In this document: one piece after another, positions 1 through 6,346 of the stretch
How the letters are laid out: each line of letters opens with the position of its first letter
Position numbering within the stretch: the stretch's first letter is position 1
NCBI GenBank assembly: GCA_003641545.1
Contig: QNAU01000064.1
Span: forward strand, 1 to 7,197
Direction of reading: 5' to 3'
DNA from: Thermotoga sp.
Lineage (GTDB): Bacteria > Thermotogota > Thermotogae > B21-G9
Length of the DNA stretch: 7,197 nt
Program-made: the position numbers and the translations under genes
The notes under the pieces: model-generated
Databases searched by the model: none
Told to the model about the DNA's origin: nothing
Seen by the model: the letters and a program-made list of their open reading frames with translations, nothing else

Positions 1-1046
1 GCCCTCGTCGTCCTCGTCCTTGGACCTGAGTGTATCGATACCTTTTCACGCGGACTCAGTATAAGGTTCAGAAATTCGAAGTAATTCAACAGGCATCCTC
101 TGTCATAATCGTATGCCTTGAGTCTCCAACCCCTTAGATTTATCCCTTTCTTTCCCCTGTTCTGGAGTATGACGTATCTGTCATCACCCCAGTGATACAG
201 TTTGATTATCGTTATGTTCAATTCGGGAAACTTTCCCGACTGTTTCTTCATATACGCCGTGTAGAGCACATCAGCGACCATCTGTATGGAATTCTGTAGA
301 AGTTTCTCAGCGATGTCCTTTGTCTTTTCGAACATGATATCGTAATATTCGTCGGTGTATCCAAGAGCTTGTTCTTTGGCGGATACATCCTCGTCGAGAA
401 TCCGATCCAGATATTCCCTCGATTTCAATATGTTCTCGAAAATGTAGTATGCCAGGTCATCTATCTGCTTTGGTTTCACCGTGCCCATATTTAAAAATTC
501 CAACCTTTCCGCCATCATCTTTTCCCATCTTTCGTGTATCCCCTTCTGATTCGTCAGCTCACCGTTCAGATTCCTCGTGAGATGAAACGGTGAATTCAGA
601 TCCGTGATGAAATGAACCATGAGTCCCACCGCGGTTGGAAAGGATGAGGGATTCGTGGAGTATAGATCAATACACGCTTTCGAATATCTCATAACCACCC
701 ATGGAAGCATTCCATTGGCTATTGCCCTGTTTCTGTCCCCTCTCATTTTCCTTTTGGCTTTGGAGAAACTCAGTGGTATGTTCCCTTCGTCCAGGTTGTA
801 TACTTCGGACTTGAAGTAGTGGATGGGTTTTTGAAGATGTTCCGGTTTTCCAAGGTCATCGTTCCATTTCATCGCTTTCACGAGTTTTTTCCACATATCC
901 TCGTCTCTCAGAAATTCGGATATTTCATTCGGCAAGGACTCGAGAGCTTCATTCAGGACCATTTCATACACCCTGTATGTCCAACCCAAAGCGGTGAGTG
1001 AAATTACAAAAAACAATGTAACTATGATCAACATCTTTTCTTTCAT
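1..1046 (-). CDS. Secreted S1/P1 nuclease / zinc-dependent phospholipase C-like protein with C-terminal lamin-tail domain (partial, 3' end outside window)
   Basis: This gene has no stop codon before the left edge; 348 codons are visible. I translated it by hand from the ATG at 1046, which follows GGGAGGAAGGTGAT; the ATG at 1051 is out of frame and stops at once. Residues 1-21 are a signal peptide ending Ala-Leu-Gly, so mature protein should start at Trp22, as in S1/P1 nucleases and Bacillus phospholipase C, where the N-terminal Trp binds zinc. Other family ligands are visible: Asp63 or Asp64 (WNDD), His76 (IHYF), His145-x3-Asp149-x5-His155 and His171-x3-Glu175. These spacings fit P1 His116/Asp120/His126 and phospholipase C His142/Glu146. 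Tyr27 stands where P1 has His6. Residues about 276-348 look like the start of a lamin-tail domain (WGDDRYVILQN, INLRGWRL, LSPREKVSIHSG). It is probably exported and cleaves phosphodiesters; whether the substrate is nucleic acid or lipid cannot be told. Confidence 0.82.
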   Translation of the reverse strand, partial: MKEKMLIIVTLFFVISLTALGWTYRVYEMVLNEALESLPNEISEFLRDEDMWKKLVKAMKWNDDLGKPEHLQKPIHYFKSEVYNLDEGNIPLSFSKAKRKMRGDRNRAIANGMLPWVVMRYSKACIDLYSTNPSSFPTAVGLMVHFITDLNSPFHLTRNLNGELTNQKGIHERWEKMMAERLEFLNMGTVKPKQIDDLAYYIFENILKSREYLDRILDEDVSAKEQALGYTDEYYDIMFEKTKDIAEKLLQNSIQMVADVLYTAYMKKQSGKFPELNITIIKLYHWGDDRYVILQNRGKKGINLRGWRLKAYDYDRGCLLNYFEFLNLILSPREKVSIHSGPRTRTTR

Positions 1047-1049
1047 TTC

Positions 1050-1063
1050 ATCACCTTCCTCCC
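1050..1063 (-). promoter_or_regulatory. Ribosome binding site of the nuclease/phospholipase-like gene
   Basis: Reading the minus strand, GGGAGGAAGGTGAT precedes the ATG at 1046. The AGGTGAT part, complementary to the 16S rRNA 3' end, stops 3 bases before the ATG; GGGAGG lies 11 bases away. This strong site supports the 1046 start and shows that the gene is meant to be translated although a terminator-like hairpin lies just upstream. Confidence 0.7.
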
Positions 1064-1077
1064 GGAAGATCTGCATC

Positions 1078-1106
1078 AAAAATGGGACGGCGAGTGCCGT
1101 CCCATT
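1078..1106 (-). terminator. Intrinsic terminator-like hairpin after the solute-binding protein gene
   Basis: On the minus strand an 11-base arm (AATGGGACGGC, 1106-1096) and a 4-base loop (ACTC) are followed by a perfectly complementary arm (1091-1081) that runs into TTTTT (1082-1078). The stem is GC-rich and the U-tract is short. It begins 18 bases after the stop codon of the solute-binding protein gene. The other strand has no T-run, so it acts in one direction. Because the next gene starts only about 31 bases further on, it may be a leaky terminator or a 3'-end stabiliser that lowers expression of the following gene relative to the binding protein. Confidence 0.8.
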
Positions 1107-1124
1107 GGAAGCCTTGTCTCGTCT

Positions 1125-2384
1125 TCATTTTTCCTCAAGGATTCTCTCTATTTCCTTCTCAGCCCAGGCGAGTGCTTCTTCCACACTCTGTTTTTGATAC
1201 ATCGCATTCGTGACCGCCGTCGTCACGATATTTCTTATCTCAGCCCACTGCGCAGGTTTTGGATCTATGGATCCATACGGTATTTGTTTGACTGGAACCT
1301 CTATCATCGGATTGGATTCGACGTAGCTCTTCCATGCCTTCGTCTCGAGTGCGCTCTTTCTCACAGGCATGTATCCGGTCTTTATAGCCCAGAAGGTTGT
1401 TATATCTGGACTTATGAGGAATTTGAGGAACTTCCAAGCCGCCTTTTTTTGTTCCTCCGTCGCGGTGCTGAATATCACAACATCAGTTCCTGCGAATGGG
1501 GGAGCGTATTCCTTCCATTTCGGTATGGGAGCCCAAGTCCATTCGTGCTTTCCCTTGGAAGCTCTCGCCACGTAGGGCATACCGGCAGATGAACCTATGT
1601 ACATTGCAACCTTACCATCACCGAATGGTCCACTCAGATAACCTCCCTGCATGAAAGCGACCTTGTATTTGTGAACCAGATCCACCATGAATTGAAGTGC
1701 TTCCTTAGCTTGAGGTGAATTTATCGTCACCTCCTTTTTCTCCTCATCGTATATTCTTCCACCGTTGAATCTCAGAAAGATCTGGAACGTATCGACATTC
1801 GGTCTTATACCGAAACCGTATTGATCAACATTTCCATCCCCGTCAAGATCCTGGGTGAGGGTTTTCGCAGTTTCCAAGAGTTCATCCATCGTCTTTGGAA
1901 TCTCGAGACCTTCGAGATCGAGAAGATCGGTGTTAACGTAGAGAAGGTATGTGCTTTTGTTGAAAGGCATGGCGTAGATTTTGTCGCCCCACGTGACCAT
2001 CTTTCTGAACGGTTCGAATATGTCTTCCCATTCCTCCTTCGTCAAACCAATCTCCGGATCATTTATGTATTTACTCAACTCCTCAACGTATCCACCCGCT
2101 ATGAGTTTGGATGTCCAGTTGGCGTAGGATTGAGCCATCACCGGAAGGGTGTTACCCTGAGCACTCGCAAGGATCTTCTGAAGCAAAGCGCTGTATCTTC
2201 CAACGTAAACGGGCTTTACCTCTATATCCGGATTCAAGGAATTGAACATTTCTACGATCTCCTTCAAAGCCTCTCCATGACCTCCACCCATCGCATGCCA
2301 GAATTCAATCACGACTTTCTCGGCGAAACAAAATGATACGAGGATCGCAAACAGCACTACCAGAATTCCGAACAGTCTCTTCAT
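1125..2384 (-). CDS. Extracellular solute-binding protein, family 1 (UgpB-like), of a sugar or glycerol-3-phosphate ABC transporter
   Basis: This 419-residue protein is the exported ligand receptor of an ABC importer. Residues 1-21 form a signal peptide (Lys-Arg, hydrophobic core, SFCFA before Glu22). Cys19 is preceded by Phe, so there is no proper lipobox and signal peptidase I cleavage is more likely. The mature start (IEFWHAMGGGHGEALKEIV), NPDIEV (51-56), a DxDxDG-type loop at 179-187 (DLDGDGNVD), FSTATEEQKKAAWKFLKFL (305-323) and TGYMPVR (336-342) are typical of the UgpB/MalE-like family. The ligand cannot be read from sequence; UgpB-like and oligosaccharide-binding proteins of Thermotogales look alike here. 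The ATG follows AAGGGGGGATGATCG, and a promoter lies in the gap behind metK. No permease or ATPase gene is present in the window, so partners are to the left or elsewhere. Confidence 0.9.
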   Translation of the reverse strand: MKRLFGILVVLFAILVSFCFAEKVVIEFWHAMGGGHGEALKEIVEMFNSLNPDIEVKPVYVGRYSALLQKILASAQGNTLPVMAQSYANWTSKLIAGGYVEELSKYINDPEIGLTKEEWEDIFEPFRKMVTWGDKIYAMPFNKSTYLLYVNTDLLDLEGLEIPKTMDELLETAKTLTQDLDGDGNVDQYGFGIRPNVDTFQIFLRFNGGRIYDEEKKEVTINSPQAKEALQFMVDLVHKYKVAFMQGGYLSGPFGDGKVAMYIGSSAGMPYVARASKGKHEWTWAPIPKWKEYAPPFAGTDVVIFSTATEEQKKAAWKFLKFLISPDITTFWAIKTGYMPVRKSALETKAWKSYVESNPMIEVPVKQIPYGSIDPKPAQWAEIRNIVTTAVTNAMYQKQSVEEALAWAEKEIERILEEK

Positions 2385-2432
2385 CGATCATCCCCCCTTG
2401 GAAAAGAGAATCCTAAGAGTGAACACAATGAG

Positions 2433-2441
2433 ATTATAACA
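2433..2441 (-). promoter_or_regulatory. Extended -10 promoter of the solute-binding protein gene
   Basis: Reading the minus strand, TGTTATAAT contains a perfect -10 hexamer with the TGn extension. No good -35 box stands 16-18 bases upstream; the nearest, TTGAAA, is 23 bases away, too far for normal spacing. Transcription would start near 2426, giving a leader of about 40 bases before the ATG at 2384. The site begins just past the metK stop codon, suggesting that the binding protein is transcribed separately from the metK cluster. Confidence 0.65.
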
Positions 2442-2446
2442 TCGGA

Positions 2447-3640
2447 TCATGAGAACACCCGTTTCAATTCCTCAACTTTATCCAATCTTTCCCAAGTGAA
2501 ATCTTCGTCATTTCTCCCGAAGTGACCATAAACCGCTGTTTTACGGTATATGGGTCTCAAAAGATCGAGATCTCTTATTATCGCCCCTGGTCTGAAGTCG
2601 AATATTTCCTTTATCACCTTGAGAAGTTTCTCCTCATCGACCTTTCCCGTTCCATGGGTGTCTATGTATATCGAAACGGGTCGTGCGACACCTATGGCGT
2701 AGGAGAGTTGAATGGTGAATTTGTCCGCAAGGCCAGCAGCCACAACGTTCTTTGCAACGTATCTCGCCATGTAAGTTGCGGATCTATCCACCTTGGTTGG
2801 ATCTTTGCCACTGAAACAGCCACCTCCGTTGGATATCCATCCACCGTAGGAATCCACCACAATCTTTCTTCCAGTCAATCCGGTGTCAGCCATCGGTCCA
2901 CCTATGACGAACCTACCGGTTGGATTCACCAGAATCCTCACCTTCTCATCCATGTATTCCTCCGGTATGACCGGTTTTATCACGTGCTCGATTATCGCAG
3001 ATCTGAGATCCTTCAGATCCACATTCGGATCATGCTGGGCGGATACGACAACGGTGTCAACCCGTAAGGGCTTCCAATTCTCATCGAATTCCACCGTGAC
3101 CTGTGTCTTTCCATCCGGCCTCAGAAAGGGAAGGATCTTTTCCTTCCTAACCTGCGCAAGTCTCATTGCCAGTTTGTGTGCGAGAGATATGGGTAGGGGC
3201 ATGTATTCGGGAGTTTCATTCGTGGCGTATCCAAACATCATTCCCTGATCTCCCGCTCCTATCTTCTCCAGGTCGTCGTCCGTTATGATTTCACCTTCCT
3301 TGGCTTCTAAAGATTTGTCTACCCCAAGTGCTATGTCGGGAGATTGTTCATCGATGGAGGTCAGAACCGCACATGTTTCTCCATCGAAACCATACTTAGC
3401 TCGTGTATATCCTATATCCAGTATGGTCCTTCTGACGACCTTGGGTATATCGACGTATGCCCTCGTGCTGACCTCACCTGCAACCACCGCTATACCCGTG
3501 GTGACCAATGTTTCAATCGCAACTCTTGCCATTGGATCCTGGGCGAGCATCGCATCCAATATGGCATCGGATATCTGATCGGCTACTTTATCCGGGTGCC
3601 CCTCGGTCACACTTTCGCTGGTGAAGTATCTTCTTTTCAC
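2447..3640 (-). CDS. metK: S-adenosylmethionine synthase (methionine adenosyltransferase)
   Basis: MetK makes S-adenosylmethionine from methionine and ATP in the cytoplasm. The 397 residues match the usual bacterial length (about 380-400), and all signatures are visible: [16 protein letters not shown] (14-29, with catalytic His15 and metal-binding Asp17), ETL (43-45), [15 protein letters not shown] (128-142), DTGLTGRK (252-259) and the loop [16 protein letters not shown] (272-287). The loop has Cys275 where the common bacterial form has Ala. The start is GTG at 3640, which overlaps the TGA of the preceding small gene (GTGA) and follows AAAAGGAGGT at good distance, so translation is probably coupled. 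No SAM riboswitch can precede it because there is no leader. It is the last gene of the miaA-hfq-hflX cluster; the gap after it carries the promoter for the next gene but no clear terminator. Confidence 0.98.
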   Translation of the reverse strand: MKRRYFTSESVTEGHPDKVADQISDAILDAMLAQDPMARVAIETLVTTGIAVVAGEVSTRAYVDIPKVVRRTILDIGYTRAKYGFDGETCAVLTSIDEQSPDIALGVDKSLEAKEGEIITDDDLEKIGAGDQGMMFGYATNETPEYMPLPISLAHKLAMRLAQVRKEKILPFLRPDGKTQVTVEFDENWKPLRVDTVVVSAQHDPNVDLKDLRSAIIEHVIKPVIPEEYMDEKVRILVNPTGRFVIGGPMADTGLTGRKIVVDSYGGWISNGGGCFSGKDPTKVDRSATYMARYVAKNVVAAGLADKFTIQLSYAIGVARPVSIYIDTHGTGKVDEEKLLKVIKEIFDFRPGAIIRDLDLLRPIYRKTAVYGHFGRNDEDFTWERLDKVEELKRVFS

Positions 3641-3975
3641 TTCCCTACCTCCTTTTCATGTTTTTCGTATTCTTCCTTAGTTATGAAGTGCCCACCGCTT
3701 ATGTCGAAGTTGAGGGTTTTGTAAGTTCCGGAAAATTCCGCATACACGTTTATCCTGTTCGGACATTTCGAACCTATGAGTTCCTTCCTCAATATGTAGG
3801 CTGTTCTTCCTGAATAAGTTGGATAAAGCTCGCTCGTCTTTCTTATGTGGCTCCTGAAAACTTCCCCACAGTTGTCACATTTCACATACACGATCAGAAA
3901 CATTCCATCCTCGTAGAATGGATCCTTCATGAGATCTTTCTCCCTCTTTTTGTTCCTGCTTCTGAACAGCCCCAT
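3637..3975 (-). CDS. Small uncharacterised protein with Cys-x-x-Cys motif, possible zinc ribbon
   Basis: I do not recognise a named function. With the ATG at 3975 the product has 112 residues: a very basic N-terminus ([16 protein letters not shown]), then [11 protein letters not shown] with Cys33 and Cys36, a [24 protein letters not shown] segment with Cys71 (given here in part as [11 protein letters not shown]), a DISGG turn (91-95) and a Lys/Glu-rich end. No signal peptide or membrane segment is seen. Cys33, Cys36 and Cys71, perhaps with His43 or His96, could bind zinc, but that is a guess. A GTG at 3984 would add three residues and overlap the preceding stop as GTGA; I prefer the ATG because AGGCGGTGA stands 8 bases before it. 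Its stop overlaps the metK start. Position between the M23 peptidase and metK suggests a conserved cluster member. Confidence 0.85.
   Translation of the reverse strand: MGLFRSRNKKREKDLMKDPFYEDGMFLIVYVKCDNCGEVFRSHIRKTSELYPTYSGRTAYILRKELIGSKCPNRINVYAEFSGTYKTLNFDISGGHFITKEEYEKHEKEVGK
3647..3653 (-). promoter_or_regulatory. Ribosome binding site for metK, deciding its GTG start
   Basis: AGGAGGT on the minus strand ends 6 bases before the GTG at 3640. It lies within the last codons of the preceding small gene. No ATG in a suitable place competes, so GTG is the start, with the stop of the preceding gene shared in a GTGA overlap. Confidence 0.8.
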
Positions 3976-3980
3976 TCTTC

Positions 3981-3989
3981 TCACCGCCT
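3981..3989 (-). promoter_or_regulatory. Ribosome binding site favouring the ATG at 3975
   Basis: AGGCGGTGA on the minus strand differs by one base from the ideal AGGAGGTGA. Its AGGCGG part ends 8 bases before the ATG at 3975, a normal distance. For the alternative GTG at 3984 the same sequence would touch the start codon, which is too close. Confidence 0.55.
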
Positions 3990-4961
3990 CACTAATTTGA
4001 ATTTCAGAGTTTTTTTTCTCCCCCAGTCATCTTCAACGATAATCCTCACATATGAACTGCCTGGGAATCTGTCGGGAAGTTTGTTCAATTTGACCATCGA
4101 TAGTTCTTCCGATGCGTAGAGTTTGTACCAGTAGTTCGATGCGTTCGATCTCCTTCCAAAGAGTTCATCCGCCTTGTTGAAATCGGAGAGATCGATCTCG
4201 TCAAATTTCATCTCATAGACCTTGGTGTCATCGATGTACATTTCTATGGAATCTATACCCAAAACGTTCGTGTCAGTTTTCAAACGAGCATTCACCTCTA
4301 TCAGAGCCTGGTCACCTTCGAAGGTATGAACCGTCCTTCCAACCTCTTCATCCTCCCCGTTGATCCTGATTCCAAGAATCTCAAGTTGGGCGTTGGGTTT
4401 GGGAAGTGAATCAACTATCTCCACCGGATCGATCGATCTTTTCCCATCCAAACTCCTTATCTCTAAATGACAGTGAGGTGCAATCGCTTCACCAGTTTCA
4501 CCAGAATAACCTATCGTTTCTCCCTTTTCAACCTTCAGAATATCTTTTGGAAAATATATCTCCACCCTTCTGTTTCCGAACTCTCTCTTGACCGATTCCG
4601 CAAAATACTTCAATTTCTCGGAAAAATCACTGAGATGAGCGTACATGAGGATGTATTTCTCATCGTGGACCACGTAAACTGTGTATCCGTATATGTCGTT
4701 GTCATCCACATCCACCCTCATTATGTATCCATCCGTTATAGACAATATGGGAACCCCAGATCTGTAGGCAGTCGAAAGATCCACACCCATGTGAAAATGT
4801 GGATTGTCCTCCGTCATGGATGGTCTGTATTCACCGAAGGTGGATGTTATCCTTGGTTTCACGTTCTTTATAGGATAGATGAAACCCGCCGAGAACGTAT
4901 GAACCGTTAGAATGATGAGAAGCGAGAATACCACGAATTCCAACCTCGATCTGCATCTCAT
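3981..4961 (-). CDS. Exported M23 family (LytM-type) metallopeptidase with C-terminal beta-rich domain
   Basis: Proteins of this family cut peptide cross-links in peptidoglycan, or, when ligands are lost, regulate amidases. From the ATG at 4961 the product has 326 residues. It starts with Arg-rich residues and a hydrophobic signal or anchor (LEFVVFSLLIILTVHTFSA, about 7-25). The M23 domain shows TSTFGEYRP (39-47), His57-x3-Asp61 (HMGVD), YAHL (107-110), GETIGYSGETGE (147-158) and His163-x-His165 (HCHLEIR). All zinc ligands are present, so it should be active. About 25 extra residues lie between YAHL and GETIGYSG compared with compact M23 domains. The last 130 residues look like a beta-sandwich of unknown role. 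An in-frame ATG at 5051 would lie deep in hflX and put 30 unlikely residues before the signal peptide; 4961 overlaps the hflX stop as ATGA and follows GGAGGT. The place beside hflX suggests co-transcription. Confidence 0.9.
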   Translation of the reverse strand: MRCRSRLEFVVFSLLIILTVHTFSAGFIYPIKNVKPRITSTFGEYRPSMTEDNPHFHMGVDLSTAYRSGVPILSITDGYIMRVDVDDNDIYGYTVYVVHDEKYILMYAHLSDFSEKLKYFAESVKREFGNRRVEIYFPKDILKVEKGETIGYSGETGEAIAPHCHLEIRSLDGKRSIDPVEIVDSLPKPNAQLEILGIRINGEDEEVGRTVHTFEGDQALIEVNARLKTDTNVLGIDSIEMYIDDTKVYEMKFDEIDLSDFNKADELFGRRSNASNYWYKLYASEELSMVKLNKLPDRFPGSSYVRIIVEDDWGRKKTLKFKLVRR

Positions 4962-6082
4962 CCGACCGCCACCTCCGGTTTTTTCAACGTACTTTCCACA
5001 CGATTTATCAGATCGTTCACACCGTATCCGTGCAGGGCGGATATGAAACATGCGGTCGGAAATTTCGATTCAAGTTGATTCAACCTGCTTTCTGTGCACA
5101 GATCCACCTTGTTGAACACGAGAATCCTCGGATATTCTCCCACCCCTATCTCCTTCAAGACTTCCTCCACCGTTTCCATCTTATCCATGAGGAAGGAATC
5201 TCCAGCATCCATGAAGATCAAGAGGAGGTTGGAATACTTTATCTCCTCGAGGGTGGATTTGAAGGCTTCGATCAAGGAATGAGGTAATTTCCTTATGAAT
5301 CCCACCGTGTCGGTGAAGAGAACGTACCCCAATCCCCTTAAGAAAACCCTTTTCGTTCTCGAAACAAGGGTTGAAAACAGCTTGTCCTCAACTTCTATTT
5401 CTTCATACCCCGTGATTCTTCTCAAGAAGGTTGATTTCCCGGTGTTCGTGTATCCAACTATCGAAACAATCGGTATCCCGCTCTTGACTCTTTTGGACCT
5501 TCTTATTTCCCTTCCCTTCGATATCTCAGATAATTTCTTCTTGAGTACGGTGATTCTCTTCTTTATCTTCCTTCTATCGGTCTCAAGTTTGGTCTCACCG
5601 GGTCCCCTCGTTCCTATTCCTCCTCCAAGTCTCGACAGATCCCTTCCATGTCCCCTCAATCTTGGGAGGAGATACTCCAACTGAGCCAGCTCAATCTGAA
5701 GTTTGGATTCTGAGGTTCCTGCGTGCATGGCAAAGATATCCAATATCAACTGTGTTCTATCAACGATCTTCTTCTCTATCATGTTCTCCAAATTCATCAT
5801 CTGGCTCGGCGTAAGTTCATCATCGAATATGACGAGGTCAACATCGAAAGCATCAACCATGTTTTTGAGCTTTTCAACTTTCCCTCTACCTATGTAGGTC
5901 GCGGGATCCGGTTTTTCCCTGTGTTGGACCAAAACCTCCACAACCTCCGCTCCAGCCGTTTCGGTCAGCATTCTCAATTCATCCAAAAGATCATCCACGA
6001 GACGAATCGGAGTGTTCTTCAACCTCAAGGCAACGAGTATTGCCCTTTCCTTCCTCTGAGAATTTATATTTCCTTTTTGCAT
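4958..6082 (-). CDS. hflX: GTPase HflX
   Basis: HflX binds the 50S subunit and in several bacteria splits or rescues stalled or heat-damaged 70S ribosomes. The 374 residues contain the HflX N-terminal domain (about 12-140, with TYIGRGKVEKL at 62-72), the signature RLGGGIGTRGPGETKLETDRR (given as GGGIGTRGPGETKLETDRR, 153-171), a basic helical linker (172-200) and the G domain: G1 GYTNTGKST (210-218), G2 region LFSTLVSRTKR (235-245), G3 DTVGF (258-262), G4 NKVD (324-327) and G5 SAL (348-350). Phe after DTVG is normal in this hydrophobic-substituted class. The G2 region differs from the common LFATLDPT by replacing Asp-Pro with Val-Ser. The gene starts 9 bases after the hfq stop; GGGAGAG from the hfq end is the likely, somewhat distant, ribosome binding site. 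It ends in an ATGA overlap with the M23 gene. Confidence 0.97.
   Translation of the reverse strand: MQKGNINSQRKERAILVALRLKNTPIRLVDDLLDELRMLTETAGAEVVEVLVQHREKPDPATYIGRGKVEKLKNMVDAFDVDLVIFDDELTPSQMMNLENMIEKKIVDRTQLILDIFAMHAGTSESKLQIELAQLEYLLPRLRGHGRDLSRLGGGIGTRGPGETKLETDRRKIKKRITVLKKKLSEISKGREIRRSKRVKSGIPIVSIVGYTNTGKSTFLRRITGYEEIEVEDKLFSTLVSRTKRVFLRGLGYVLFTDTVGFIRKLPHSLIEAFKSTLEEIKYSNLLLIFMDAGDSFLMDKMETVEEVLKEIGVGEYPRILVFNKVDLCTESRLNQLESKFPTACFISALHGYGVNDLINRVESTLKKPEVAVG
4971..4976 (-). promoter_or_regulatory. Ribosome binding site of the M23 peptidase gene
   Basis: GGAGGT on the minus strand lies 9 bases before the ATG at 4961, inside the last codons of hflX. It supports this start rather than the upstream ATG at 5051, and the ATGA overlap suggests that ribosomes ending hflX can restart here. 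Confidence 0.65.
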
Positions 6083-6091
6083 CCTGGTATC

Positions 6092-6346
6092 TCACTCTCC
6101 CTCCGAGCCCGTATCTTCTTCTTTCTGTTTCATCAGTTTGATGTAAGACGATGGTATTATCGTGCTGATGGCATGCTTGTAGATCAAACTCTGACTCTTC
6201 CCATCCTCCAACAGAACGGTGTAATTGTCGAAGGATTTTATGACTCCCTTCGTCTGGTATCCGTTGATCAGATATATCTTTACTTCGACCTTCCCTATCC
6301 TCAACTGGTTCAGAAATCTGTCCTGCAAATTGAACTTCTCAGCCAT
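6092..6346 (-). CDS. hfq: RNA-binding protein Hfq
   Basis: Hfq forms a ring-shaped Sm-like hexamer that binds small RNAs and A- or U-rich RNA. In 84 residues it has the N-terminal helix with Gln8-Asp9 ([11 protein letters not shown]), the Sm1 motif around [20 protein letters not shown] (given as [13 protein letters not shown], 22-34) and the Sm2 motif YKHAIST (56-62), where Lys57/His58 line the proximal RNA site. The rim segment reads Arg16-Ile-Gly-Lys19, against RRER in E. coli, so it carries fewer arginines. The tail after residue 70 is short and ends acidic (EED, SEGE). The ATG at 6346 overlaps the end of miaA by 8 bases, with GGGGGGTAAGG directly before it. It lies between miaA and hflX, as in enterobacteria. 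A promoter-like sequence inside miaA may serve it. Confidence 0.98.
   Translation of the reverse strand: MAEKFNLQDRFLNQLRIGKVEVKIYLINGYQTKGVIKSFDNYTVLLEDGKSQSLIYKHAISTIIPSSYIKLMKQKEEDTGSEGE

Noticed and set aside
1265..1276. Palindrome ATGGATCCAT in the solute-binding protein gene as an operator
   Set aside because: It is within coding sequence near the 3' end, is a single copy and is short enough to be chance.
1240..1437. Minus-strand open frame of 65 codons within the solute-binding protein gene
   Set aside because: It is an out-of-frame reading of a gene with clear family motifs throughout.
2321..2330. Lipoprotein signal around Cys19 of the solute-binding protein
   Set aside because: The residue before Cys is Phe and the sequence VSFC does not fit a lipobox; cleavage after Ala21 is more likely.
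2398..2417. Possible small hairpin in the leader of the solute-binding protein gene (CTTAGGA with TCCAAG)
   Set aside because: Only six pairs with a bulge and an 8-base loop; too weak in a thermophile to claim as a control element.
3641..3720. SAM riboswitch ahead of metK
   Set aside because: The region before metK is coding sequence of the small Cys protein with a GTGA overlap; there is no leader to hold an aptamer.
4010..4017. Run of eight A (minus strand) near the end of the M23 gene as a programmed slippage site
   Set aside because: It encodes Arg-Lys-Lys in a Lys-rich tail, lies about 10 codons from the stop, and no stem or useful alternative frame follows.
4962..5051. Start of the M23 gene at the in-frame ATG at 5051
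   Set aside because: It would overlap hflX by about 90 bases and put a hydrophilic stretch before the signal peptide; the ATG at 4961 has a ribosome binding site and an ATGA overlap.
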